From positions 1-64,000 of the forward strand of contig CAMVPC010000019.1 of NCBI GenBank assembly GCA_947169265.1: a stretch of DNA of 64,000 bases. The letters run 5' to 3'. The stretch is from an uncultured Prevotellaceae bacterium. Lineage in GTDB: Bacteria > Bacteroidota > Bacteroidia > Bacteroidales > Muribaculaceae. Below the pieces are notes generated by a model. It was not told the origin of the DNA. It ran no database searches and was given only the letters and a program-made list of their open reading frames with translations. This document shows, piece after piece, positions 46,001 to 54,777 of the stretch. A program made the position numbers and the translations under genes. Numbering within the stretch: position 1 is the stretch's first letter; each line of letters starts with the position of its first letter.

Positions 46001-48033
46001 TCACCAAACCCGGCACCACACCCCAAGACAACGTGATTGTGCTCGATGTGGACAAGCTCGTCATCGAGGAGTGGACCCGTCTCGTGCCGGGACTCAAAGA
46101 CATGACAGGCGAACTCAATGCCGACATGGAACTGACCTACGACGGACACGACTTCGAAGGCAACGGACAGGTAATTCTCAACAACTTCTACTACGACAGC
46201 CGCAAAGTGGGCGACTTGGCGCTTAACACATCGCTGGCCGTCGACCCCGCCACCGCCAAGACACGTCTCAACGCCTCGCTCGACATGGACGGCTCCACAT
46301 TGGCCATGGCTTTGGGCACTGTCAACGACACTACCACGGGCAAGTCGCTCGACCTTGACCTCAAGATGAACCGCTTCCCGTTGCGCAAGATTTCGGCCTT
46401 CATCCCCGGCAGGATGATTTCGCTGCGCGGCTATGCCGACGGCGACATGCACGTGACCGGCGCGCTCGACAATCCCATCCTCAACGGCTACCTGCAGGGC
46501 GACTCGGCGCAAATCAGGCTTCCGCGCTATGGCAGCACGTTGCTGGTGAGCGACGAGCGTATCCCCGTGAATAACAACACGATTGATTTCAAGAATTTCG
46601 CCATCAACGGCTTGAACGACCAGCCCATTGTCATGAACGGCATTGTCGACTTCCGATCGTTTGCCGACATGAAATACAACCTCGACCTGCACGGCCGCAA
46701 CGTCCAGTTCATCGGCGAGGAACAACGGGGATTCAGCGAAATCTTTGGCAAGGGATTCGCCGACATTGACGCCACCGTGCGCGGTCACGGCGACCTGATT
46801 GACGTGCGCGCCGACCTCAAGTTGCTCAAGTCGAGCAACATCACCTATGTGATGCAGGACGAGGTGGCCGCCACCACCTCAAAAACCGACGACCACATGG
46901 TCACCTTTGTCGACCCGAATGTTGAAACCAACTCACTCGATTCGCTCATGACGGCCAACACCTCCTCGGCACTCACCGTGCTGGCCAATATCGCCGTGGA
47001 GCAGGGTACGAAAATCAATGTGTTTTTGTCGCAAGACGGCAAAGACCGCGCCAGCATCGAGGGTAATGCCGACCTCAAGTATTCTATTGACTTCACTGGC
47101 AAAGACAAGCTCAACGGTACTTATCACATCACCGGCGGTGTGGTGCGCTACCAACCCCCGGTGATTGCGCAAAAGGTGTTCAACATCGAGGAAGGGAGCA
47201 CTCTCACCTGGACAGGCGACATGTTTAACCCCACGCTCGACCTCACCGGCGTGCAACGCATCAAAACCGGCGTGAGCGATGAAGGGGGTTCCCGACTCGT
47301 GGACTTTAGTGTCACCGCCAATATCACCAACACGCTCAACCACATGGACCTAGGCTTTGACTTGGCGGCCCCGGCCGACCTGGAGGTGTCCAACGAACTG
47401 CAATCGATGTCGCCCGACCAGCGGTCGCAAGCGGCCATCAACTTGTTGCTTTACAACTCTTACAGCGGTTTGAACAGCAATCCCAACATCAACATCAACA
47501 GCACAATGGCCAGCAACGCCCTGTTCTCGTTCCTGCAGTCGCAGCTCAACAACTGGGCGGCCAACAACCTCAAGGGCGTGGAACTCTCGTTCGGCATCAA
47601 CCAGTATGACGCCACAGTCTCGGGCAAGACCGGCGTGCAGACGAGTTACAGCTATCACCTGAGCAAAACACTATTCAACGACCGCCTCAAGATTGTGGTA
47701 GGCGGCGAATACTCGACCGAAGCCACCGCCGAGGAAAACTTCTCGCGCAACCTCATCAACGATGTGTCGGTCGAATATATGCTCAACGAAAGTGGCACGC
47801 GCTACATCCGTCTGTTCCACAACACCGGCATCGAGAGCATCCTCGAGGGAAAAATCATGAAGACCGGCGTGGGATTTGTGATGAAACACAAACTCTCGTC
47901 GCTCGGCGACCTGTTCCACCGCAAGCGCAAATTGACTCCCGTGCCTGCCGACAGCGCCGAAATCTATGAGTATTATGACGACGATTTCCAGTACGAGCCG
48001 CTCGACACATTATATAATAATAAGGAGAAATAA
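43093..48033 (+). CDS. tamB: TamB-domain translocation/assembly module protein
   Basis: N-terminal TM, very long beta-repetitive protein, TamB C-terminal region (SLDLDLKMNRFPLRKISAFIPGRMISLRGYADGDMHVTGALDNPILNGYL...); followed by a TamA/BamA-like gene. TTG start uncertain. Confidence 0.9.
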   Translation: MTKEGENISSHELPEGSTTVGLPATPMEETPAPPAAKKRRWLRYLSWTVATLLLLVVLLPFALYIPWVQNVAKDIACDYVNRTTGLTVSIDRILIKFPLDVSVDGLLVLDERSDTMIRAENFTAGIAFRPLLDWRVEVDEARLKNGYYHLVSNDSSLLLTADVDDCRLSGTRLDLDHNVVDVLDGELTGGRVKLVYQPWKVVHEPDTAAASPWRITAKRLALNDIDYTMAMLPTIDTLQVHLDKATLEDGLVDTGTRVVDARYLAIDKVDARYTYLDEAGAREFDRLHPVPPDTLPRDTATWTVTGDSLRLSAGHAIYAVAGKTPPSRPGMDMNYIEVSDVNFAVDDFYNRGTAVTVPVMSLTARERGGFAITEASGTARLDSEAIDVRQFRLKSAGSDIYLDAHLPMATLENPADGEVRVTTNSSISLHDVTALLPSLEPTLRHVPQVRPLTVSGEVKGNTRSVRLNNVKADLPHSFTATATGHIDNPTDFNSMVGHVNLDARIENIDFAKPTLMDQAMGKQVNLPPMTLRADVSLNRGTVSGDADVRLQRGSLVGRGSFNANSEGYDIDATAHNFPVQAILPTLGVKDVTAHVTAKGKGFDFLDGGTAVDATVDVQSITYNDVTYRNIDSRVNLKGGVVDARVASSAPGRDFALNVNGTIAGDHYVLDVDGRLNDLDVQALGYYDGPCRGSANVKMRCDLDMRAKDYSGEVHVTDLDWRLDNETIFSDMADVTFEANKKHVSLLFNDEGTEMSFQSDCNVDDFMDLMKKTGDEAMTQYKNHDLDINALKDKLPPFNFWLRMGPNGIVPRYLGNFDIDFRDVSCEISNDSTLFMDAWVHSFSVGQTAIDTINIHASEWNKYLAFDAHMGNRPGTWDEFAQVDIKGGARGSTIDFLLEQRNIKREMGYRLGVNATLEDSLVNAHFFPAQPVIGYRDWTLNEDNYVKFNFIEKQLGANLALKSGKSLVSLVTKPGTTPQDNVIVLDVDKLVIEEWTRLVPGLKDMTGELNADMELTYDGHDFEGNGQVILNNFYYDSRKVGDLALNTSLAVDPATAKTRLNASLDMDGSTLAMALGTVNDTTTGKSLDLDLKMNRFPLRKISAFIPGRMISLRGYADGDMHVTGALDNPILNGYLQGDSAQIRLPRYGSTLLVSDERIPVNNNTIDFKNFAINGLNDQPIVMNGIVDFRSFADMKYNLDLHGRNVQFIGEEQRGFSEIFGKGFADIDATVRGHGDLIDVRADLKLLKSSNITYVMQDEVAATTSKTDDHMVTFVDPNVETNSLDSLMTANTSSALTVLANIAVEQGTKINVFLSQDGKDRASIEGNADLKYSIDFTGKDKLNGTYHITGGVVRYQPPVIAQKVFNIEEGSTLTWTGDMFNPTLDLTGVQRIKTGVSDEGGSRLVDFSVTANITNTLNHMDLGFDLAAPADLEVSNELQSMSPDQRSQAAINLLLYNSYSGLNSNPNININSTMASNALFSFLQSQLNNWAANNLKGVELSFGINQYDATVSGKTGVQTSYSYHLSKTLFNDRLKIVVGGEYSTEATAEENFSRNLINDVSVEYMLNESGTRYIRLFHNTGIESILEGKIMKTGVGFVMKHKLSSLGDLFHRKRKLTPVPADSAEIYEYYDDDFQYEPLDTLYNNKEK

Positions 48034-48034
48034 C

Positions 48035-50347
48035 ATGGCAAAGACTACTCCTTCAACACTGCTACGAAGCTTCATGGCCACCTTGCTCGTCATCGTGATG
48101 GCGGGGTGCTCCACCACCGCAAAACTGGGCGACAACGACGTGCTTTACACGGGCGTGAAAAAACTCAAATATAATGTTGCCGACAGTATCGAAGTGGCCA
48201 GCGAAATGAAAGACCAAATTTTTAACGTCATTAACGTAAAGCCCAACAACCCGCTCTATTCGCCCTACGTGCGCACGCCCTTCCCTGTGGGGCTGTGGGT
48301 GTATAACCACATGGACCCCAACGCCAAGGGGTTCAAGGGATGGCTCTACAAAAAGCTTGTGGCGCGCCCCGTGCTCATCAGCCGTGTCAAGCCCGACACA
48401 CGCGTGGAAATGATAAACGAACTGCTACGCAACAATGGTTACTTCCATTCGGCGGCTTCCTACGAGCTGAACTATTCCAAGAGCAACCCCAAAAAAGCCA
48501 GCATCACTTACGACGTAAACATCCACAAGCCTCATGTGCTGGGCGACATCGAGTACACCGGCCTCGACACGCCGGTGGGACACATCATCGACTCGGTGGC
48601 CGCCGCCCAGCAATACCTGCGCAGCGGCAACCGCTATTGCACCGACTCGCTCAACGAGGTGCGCATCAACATCACCAACCGCCTGCGCAACCGGGGATAT
48701 TATTATTTCCGTCCCGAATATATCGAATATGTAGCCGACAGCATCACCCGGCCAGGCACCATCAACCTGAGGATGGTGATGGCGTCGAACGTGCCCAACA
48801 CCGCCTTCGACCATTTTCTGGCCCGCGACATCATCGTGACCGTGAGCAGCGAGAAATCCAAGGCCCAAGCCGACACCGTGCAGCTGCGCAACTGCACCCT
48901 CATCAAGATGCAACCCGTGCACATCAGCGACCAGGTGATAGAAAGCAATGTGCGCGGACGCCGAGGACAACCTTTCCGCGTGGGCTCGATGGACCGCATG
49001 CAACTTTACTTGTCGCGCACCGGCATCTTCAGCAACATCAACATGCAAGTGGTGCCCGTGCTCGACACCGTGGCGCCTAACGGCGACCGCATGCTTGATA
49101 TCGACATCGCGTGTATCCTCGACAAACCCATCGAGCTCAAACTCGAATTGCAAGGCACCAGCAAGAGCAACAGCTACCTGGGACCCGGACTGGCCGTGGG
49201 TATCACTCACAAGAATCTTTTCGGCGGCGGTGAACAACTGAGCGCGAAACTCAACGCCAGCTATGAGTGGCAAACGGGACGCGGCGGGGCCTACAGCAAA
49301 GGCGGCCTCAATTCCTACGAATTCGGCGCACAAGTCGAGTTGGCCTTCCCACGACTGCTCGCGCCGCGCTTCGTGGACCGTTCACGCCGCTATCTCAACT
49401 GGACACGCTTCGCCATCAGCGGGGACATCCTCAACCGCCCCAAGTTCTTCAAGATGGTGAAAATGAGTGCCGAGATGAAGTGGGAGTGGCATGCCGGCAA
49501 ACACTCGCTCAACGAATTCACACCATTTAAGCTCACCTATAACAAACTACTGTCGACTACCGACGAATTTGTCGAAAAGGTGCTGAACAACACGGCCATC
49601 ATGCACAGTTTTGCCAACGTGTTCATTCCTGAGATGAACTATACCTATACCTACGACAATTCTTGGGGTCCCGACAACCTCACGTGGACATCGACCATCA
49701 AGGAGGGCGGTAACATCTTCTCGGGAATTTGGGGTCTTGCCGGCAAAAAGAATGGTGAGAAAGAACTGTTCGGCACACCATTCTCACAATTCATCAAGGC
49801 GCAAACCCAAGTTGTGTGGAAACATAACTTCACGTCGCAATCCGCACTCGTGGGACGCGTTCAAGTCGGCGCTATTCATGCCTACGGAAACTCAGAATAC
49901 CCTCCCTTCAGCGAAGAATTCTATATTGGCGGCGCCAACTCGCTGCGCGGGTTCATGGTACGCTCGGTGGGACCCGGCACTTACCGCTCGCCCTACGAGG
50001 GCGTCGATGCCTATTATGACCAAACGGGTACATTCAAGTTTGAGACCAACTGGGAATTCCGTTTCCCCATTATCGGCTACTTCAAAGGCGCCGCTTTTAT
50101 CGATGCCGGCAACGTGTGGTTATTGAAAAAGGACATTTTGCGCGAGGGCGGCACCATAGGCAACTTCTTCAAGGAGCTGGCACTCGACGCGGGAATAGGA
50201 CTGCGCTTCGACATGGACATGCTCGTGGTGCGTGCCGACCTGGGTTTGGGCCTTCATGCCCCTTATGACACGGGGCGCAAAGGCTATTTCAACATGAAAT
50301 TCAAGGATGGTATCGCCTTCCATCTTGCCATCGGCTATCCTTTCTGA
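48035..50347 (+). CDS. BamA/TamA-family outer membrane protein (POTRA-like region plus surface-antigen barrel)
   Basis: Lipobox VMAGCSTTAKLGDNDVLYTGVKKLKY; barrel signatures FYIGGANSLRGFMVRSVGPG and ALDAGIGLRFDMDMLVVRADLGLGLH. Confidence 0.92.
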   Translation: MAKTTPSTLLRSFMATLLVIVMAGCSTTAKLGDNDVLYTGVKKLKYNVADSIEVASEMKDQIFNVINVKPNNPLYSPYVRTPFPVGLWVYNHMDPNAKGFKGWLYKKLVARPVLISRVKPDTRVEMINELLRNNGYFHSAASYELNYSKSNPKKASITYDVNIHKPHVLGDIEYTGLDTPVGHIIDSVAAAQQYLRSGNRYCTDSLNEVRINITNRLRNRGYYYFRPEYIEYVADSITRPGTINLRMVMASNVPNTAFDHFLARDIIVTVSSEKSKAQADTVQLRNCTLIKMQPVHISDQVIESNVRGRRGQPFRVGSMDRMQLYLSRTGIFSNINMQVVPVLDTVAPNGDRMLDIDIACILDKPIELKLELQGTSKSNSYLGPGLAVGITHKNLFGGGEQLSAKLNASYEWQTGRGGAYSKGGLNSYEFGAQVELAFPRLLAPRFVDRSRRYLNWTRFAISGDILNRPKFFKMVKMSAEMKWEWHAGKHSLNEFTPFKLTYNKLLSTTDEFVEKVLNNTAIMHSFANVFIPEMNYTYTYDNSWGPDNLTWTSTIKEGGNIFSGIWGLAGKKNGEKELFGTPFSQFIKAQTQVVWKHNFTSQSALVGRVQVGAIHAYGNSEYPPFSEEFYIGGANSLRGFMVRSVGPGTYRSPYEGVDAYYDQTGTFKFETNWEFRFPIIGYFKGAAFIDAGNVWLLKKDILREGGTIGNFFKELALDAGIGLRFDMDMLVVRADLGLGLHAPYDTGRKGYFNMKFKDGIAFHLAIGYPF

Positions 50348-50357
50348 TTACCTTCGC

Positions 50358-51455
50358 TCAATGCTCAAGCCATGCGGCATGACGCGTGCCGGCATACAAC
50401 GGCGTGAGCTGTAGCGCACCGCGCGGCACAGCACTCGCCTCCCCCACCCTGAACGTGGCCACATTGTCGCCGCTCATCAGCAAGTTGCCCAGGCGCGAGG
50501 TAATCATGCCCATCGTCATGCGCAGGTTCACCTCCACACACGGATTGACCACGCACTCGCCATCCAGGTTGCCCAAAAGCAAGTCCACGCCGAGCGGACC
50601 TTCATAAACGGGCGACATCACTTCGTTCACCACACGCGTGAGCGCGCCCTCGAGTAAGTCAAAACGAGGATAGCGCGAAGCGATGCGACGCCGCAACGTG
50701 GCGTCAGTAGCCACCACGGCATGGCTGTACTGGTTGTGGGCGTCGCAACTGAAAAGACTCAGGCCCACCGGCCGCGCCTCGCCCGCCCGGCACTCAAACT
50801 CGATAGCGAAGTCGAGCACACGGTCCACGCCCACCTCACACAGCACCGAACCATATCGCGACAAACCACCACGCAACCACGCCGCGAAGTCGCGACCATG
50901 GGCGTCGTGCACGTGCCACACTCCGCGCCCGCTCGCGCTCCACGGCAGTTTCACGTAGCAACCCGGGTGAGCCACGGCAAACGACGTCACCTCCTCGGCC
51001 GTGCGCAACTCGACGGGCGCCGGAGCAAACCGCTCGCTCATCGCGCGGCGCACCTGCTCGTGGAACACGATGCTCGTTCGCCTGTGCGACAACCCGCGCC
51101 ATCGGACCAGTTCATCTTCAGTGGGCAAGCAAGCGGCACTCACACCACGCTTGAGCAACAAGCGGCGAAGCGTGGGCGACCATCCCCAGGGATGTAAATT
51201 GCCACTACGCGGCAATTCGCCAATGCCGATAGCTTTAACAGCAACACCATAGCGCTCGCGCAACTCAGCGAGCCATGGCTCCACCACCGCCACATCATGC
51301 ACTACAAGAAGCGAGCCCGGCGGCATGCACCACGCCATGAGCGGCTCAAGGTCGCACGTGAGGCGCGCGGCAAAAGCCGGCGCGATATAGTTCGCGTCGC
51401 CCTTAGCGAGCGCCATATCGTTGTCGGGATTGAATATGTAAACCTCAGCCGCCAT
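50358..51455 (-). CDS. ATP-grasp-like protein of unknown function
   Basis: MAAEVYIFNPDNDMALAKG; ATP-grasp-like CYVKLPWSASGRGVWHV and CVVNPCVEVNLRMTMGMI. Confidence 0.65.
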   Translation of the reverse strand: MAAEVYIFNPDNDMALAKGDANYIAPAFAARLTCDLEPLMAWCMPPGSLLVVHDVAVVEPWLAELRERYGVAVKAIGIGELPRSGNLHPWGWSPTLRRLLLKRGVSAACLPTEDELVRWRGLSHRRTSIVFHEQVRRAMSERFAPAPVELRTAEEVTSFAVAHPGCYVKLPWSASGRGVWHVHDAHGRDFAAWLRGGLSRYGSVLCEVGVDRVLDFAIEFECRAGEARPVGLSLFSCDAHNQYSHAVVATDATLRRRIASRYPRFDLLEGALTRVVNEVMSPVYEGPLGVDLLLGNLDGECVVNPCVEVNLRMTMGMITSRLGNLLMSGDNVATFRVGEASAVPRGALQLTPLYAGTRHAAWLEH

Positions 51456-51565
51456 CTTCGTCACAACAAAGTTACAATAATTTAAAAAAACATTCAAGCA
51501 ACTTGATGTATTTTGCTCAATATGCATTAATTTTGTAAGCACAATCTTATTAAAACGTGGATATT

Positions 51566-52273
51566 ATGGACAAACTGTTGAGAAATTTATGGATTAGCTG
51601 CTGTGCTATATTCGTGGCACTGGGTATGGCATCGTGTGGCGACGGCGGCAAGTATGTGGTGGCCGACGACTGCGTGTATTACACTTACTGGACCTTCAGC
51701 TTCGGGCAGCTCAACGACACGCTTCCCGATGCCGACCCCGCGACGTTTGAAAGTATAAAAGACTGGCTGGGACACGACAGCAAGCGTGTCTATTTCAAGG
51801 AGCGCCTCATTCCGGGCGCTGACCCTTCCACAATCAAGGCAAAGAAATACCCTCTTTCTTACGACAAACGAGACTGGTACTTCCAAAGCGCTCCTCTACA
51901 CGTGGCCGACATGTCTACCTTTGAAATCCTCGATTTTGACCGGGACCTGCAGCGTCTGTGGGCAAAAGACAGCCGCTATGCCTACTACGACAGCACGCGC
52001 ATCGAGGTTGAAGACATCAACGCGTTTAAAGTGATTGATTTCAGCACGGCAACCGACGGTCACCATGTGTACCTGTGGGGCCAAAGGCTCGAAGGTGCCG
52101 ACCCGGCCACCTTCAAAACACTCGAAGACGGCTACAGCAAGGACAAGAACCACGTGTGGTATCTTAACGACGTGGTCGAAGGCGCCGATGCAGCCTCGTT
52201 CAACATCGACAAGGAAGGAAACGCGAGCGACAAGCACGGCCCCATTTACCGCGGCAAGCGAGACCAGGAATAA
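51566..52273 (+). CDS. DKNYY-family lipoprotein
   Basis: Lipobox ALGMASCGD; repeated DKNYY-like units (GHDSKRVYFKERLIPGADPSTIK, SKDKNHVWYLNDVVEGADAASF). Confidence 0.85.
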   Translation: MDKLLRNLWISCCAIFVALGMASCGDGGKYVVADDCVYYTYWTFSFGQLNDTLPDADPATFESIKDWLGHDSKRVYFKERLIPGADPSTIKAKKYPLSYDKRDWYFQSAPLHVADMSTFEILDFDRDLQRLWAKDSRYAYYDSTRIEVEDINAFKVIDFSTATDGHHVYLWGQRLEGADPATFKTLEDGYSKDKNHVWYLNDVVEGADAASFNIDKEGNASDKHGPIYRGKRDQE

Positions 52274-52377
52274 AACCGCGATCCGGCATTCACATCAGCC
52301 CTCAAACTTAGCGCCACGGCATCTCGTGGAATATTGCGCGGGGGGCATTCCGGTTATTTTGCGGAATTTGGAATGAT

Positions 52378-54621
52378 TCAAGTGCGCCGCACGTCCTTCA
52401 CGCCCTTGAGGTTCTTGATTTTCTTGATGAGGACATCGAGCGTATCGAGGCTACTTACGCCGATAACAAGAAAACCCTCGAAGAGGCCCCCATTGCTGTT
52501 GATAGTGATGTTGCGCAACACCGTGTCGCCTTCTTTATTGATGATGCTGGTGATATTCGACACGATGCCGATGTCATCACGGCCCACCACCTTGAGGGTG
52601 GCGGCAAACTGTCGTCCCATCTTGCCGCTCCACTGCGAGCGGATGATGCGATAGGGGTACCGCTCGAGCAGATGACGCACGTTGCCGCAGTCGCGGCGAT
52701 GCACCTTGATGGCGCCATCGCTGGCAATAAAGCCGACTATGTCGTCACCATAGATGGGATTGCAACAACGGCTCAACTTGTAGTTGACACCCTTGACGTT
52801 GTTTCCCACCACAAGGATGTCGTCGTTGCCGCCACGAGGCCGCTCTTCGTCGGGACTGCGCAGCACAAAGTTCTCGGCCGTAGCGTGCGGCGCGCGCGCC
52901 TTAGTGGCTGCCGTCTCTTGCTGCCGCTGCACGAAGTCGAGGTATTCCTCCACAAGGTCGCCCACCTCGATCTTCTCGTCGTGGATCTCGACAAAGAAGT
53001 CGGTAGCGCTCTTGTAGCCGCGCTTTGAGATGTAACGGGCCAGCATACCCTCGTCGAGGTCTATCTTGCGGTTCTTGAAGCGGCGCTGCACCATTTCGCG
53101 CGCGATATCGGCTTTCTTGACACGGGCCTCGTTCACCGCCTGGCGAATCTTGTTGCGCGCCTTGCTGGTCACCACCAGGCTGAGCCAGTCGAGACGCGGC
53201 ATTTGGGTGGACGAGGTGAGGATTTCGACGGTATCGCCATTCTTGAGTTTGTAACCCAACTTTTGGTTCTTGCCGTCGACGCGTCCGCCTGTGCAGTGAC
53301 TTCCCAACTTGGTGTGCACATGGAAAGCGAAGTCGAGCAGTGTGGCGCCTTTGGGCAGCTGGAACAAGTCGCCGCGCGGCGTGAAGACGAAGACTTCTTT
53401 CTCGTAGAGATTCACGTGCATATCGCGAATAAGGTCCATGGGGCCTTTGTCACCGGCCTCGAGCACCTCGCGCACGTTGTTCATCCACTTGTCAGTGGCT
53501 TCGTCGTCGCCCTTAATCCCCTTGTATCGCCAGTGTGCGGCAAGACCCCGCTCGGCCACCTCGTCCATGCGTTTAGTGCGTATCTGCACCTCCACCCAAC
53601 GGTCTTCGGGACCCTTAACCGTGACATGGAGCGATTCGTAGCCATTGCTTTTGGGAATAGAAATCCAGTCGCGGTAGCGCGACACGTTAGGCATATAAAT
53701 GTCGGTCACTATCGAGTAAGCCACCCAGCAATCGCGTTTCTCATTCTCCTTGGGCGTGTCGAGGATGATGCGAATGGCAAACAAGTCGTACATGCCATTA
53801 AGGTCAACATCCTTCTTTTTCATCTTGTTCCAGATGGAATTTATCGACTTGGTGCGACCCTTGATTTCAAAACGGAGACCGTTTTTCTCAAGCTGCTCGC
53901 GAATGGGAGGAATGAAGTTCTCGATATACCGGTCACGCTCTTCCTTGGTCTCGCTGAGCTTGTTGGCAATTTGGTCAAAAACCTTGCGATTAAGATATTT
54001 AAGCGACAAATCCTCAAGTTCCGATTTAATGAGATAAAGTCCCAGCCGGTGGGCCAGCGGAGCATAGAGATAACGCGACTCGAGCGAGATATCGTGCACA
54101 AATTTCTTGTCGGGATGGTTGCCGATGAGGCGCATCAGCCCCAAGCGGTCAACAATCATTATCATAATCACACGAATGTCGCTCGCGAGACTCAGCAGCA
54201 ACTTGTGGAAGTGGTCGCTCTCGACACTGGCCTGCTTCTTGTAGAGGCGCGCCACGTTTAGCATGCCGTCGATGAGGTGCAGCACGTCGGCGCCAAAGAG
54301 TTCGTCGACGCGCTCGCGGGTAACAACTTCCCAGTTCTTACACATGTTATAGAGCAGCACCACTATAGTGATGTTGCGATCGGGAGCGATGAGGCTGTTG
54401 AAGAGCACGGCGGTGCGCAGCGAGCGCACTACCGGGTTGATACCGTACTTGTCGCGCCGATATACGCCCAGCTCCACCGCATGGTCGATGAGCTCGCCCA
54501 CGCGCTCAAGGTCGCCCGCGCGCTCCCGTCCCTTGAGCCGGTCGCGCAACTCTTGCATGAGCCGTTTCGCCTCATGTCGTTCGTTATCAGTGATAAAATT
54601 ATTTTGGTCTATCAAATTCAT
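52378..54621 (-). CDS. RelA/SpoT-family (p)ppGpp synthetase with degenerate HD domain
   Basis: Synthetase GRTKSINSIWNKMKKKDVDLNGMYDLFAIRIILD, RYRDWISIPKSNGYESLHVTV, TGS EVFVFTPRGDLFQLPKGATLLDFAFHVHTKLG, C-terminal ACT. Confidence 0.95.
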   Translation of the reverse strand: MNLIDQNNFITDNERHEAKRLMQELRDRLKGRERAGDLERVGELIDHAVELGVYRRDKYGINPVVRSLRTAVLFNSLIAPDRNITIVVLLYNMCKNWEVVTRERVDELFGADVLHLIDGMLNVARLYKKQASVESDHFHKLLLSLASDIRVIMIMIVDRLGLMRLIGNHPDKKFVHDISLESRYLYAPLAHRLGLYLIKSELEDLSLKYLNRKVFDQIANKLSETKEERDRYIENFIPPIREQLEKNGLRFEIKGRTKSINSIWNKMKKKDVDLNGMYDLFAIRIILDTPKENEKRDCWVAYSIVTDIYMPNVSRYRDWISIPKSNGYESLHVTVKGPEDRWVEVQIRTKRMDEVAERGLAAHWRYKGIKGDDEATDKWMNNVREVLEAGDKGPMDLIRDMHVNLYEKEVFVFTPRGDLFQLPKGATLLDFAFHVHTKLGSHCTGGRVDGKNQKLGYKLKNGDTVEILTSSTQMPRLDWLSLVVTSKARNKIRQAVNEARVKKADIAREMVQRRFKNRKIDLDEGMLARYISKRGYKSATDFFVEIHDEKIEVGDLVEEYLDFVQRQQETAATKARAPHATAENFVLRSPDEERPRGGNDDILVVGNNVKGVNYKLSRCCNPIYGDDIVGFIASDGAIKVHRRDCGNVRHLLERYPYRIIRSQWSGKMGRQFAATLKVVGRDDIGIVSNITSIINKEGDTVLRNITINSNGGLFEGFLVIGVSSLDTLDVLIKKIKNLKGVKDVRRT

Positions 54622-54777
54622 AGATATCAATTACTCTTTTTGCTCCACAAAGGTACACACTTCGCGGGAACTAAGCACGAAATTCAGTTTTTTTTGCAAT
54701 TTTATTTTATATTATATAAATATACATTATATTTGCAAATAATACGTCATTGTGAACCTTTTAAAGACGGGACGAAG

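Noticed and set aside
45763-46788. 341-aa minus-strand ORF
   Set aside because: Antisense to tamB with no domain signal.
53203-54261. 352-aa plus-strand ORF
   Set aside because: Antisense to the Rel/SpoT homolog.
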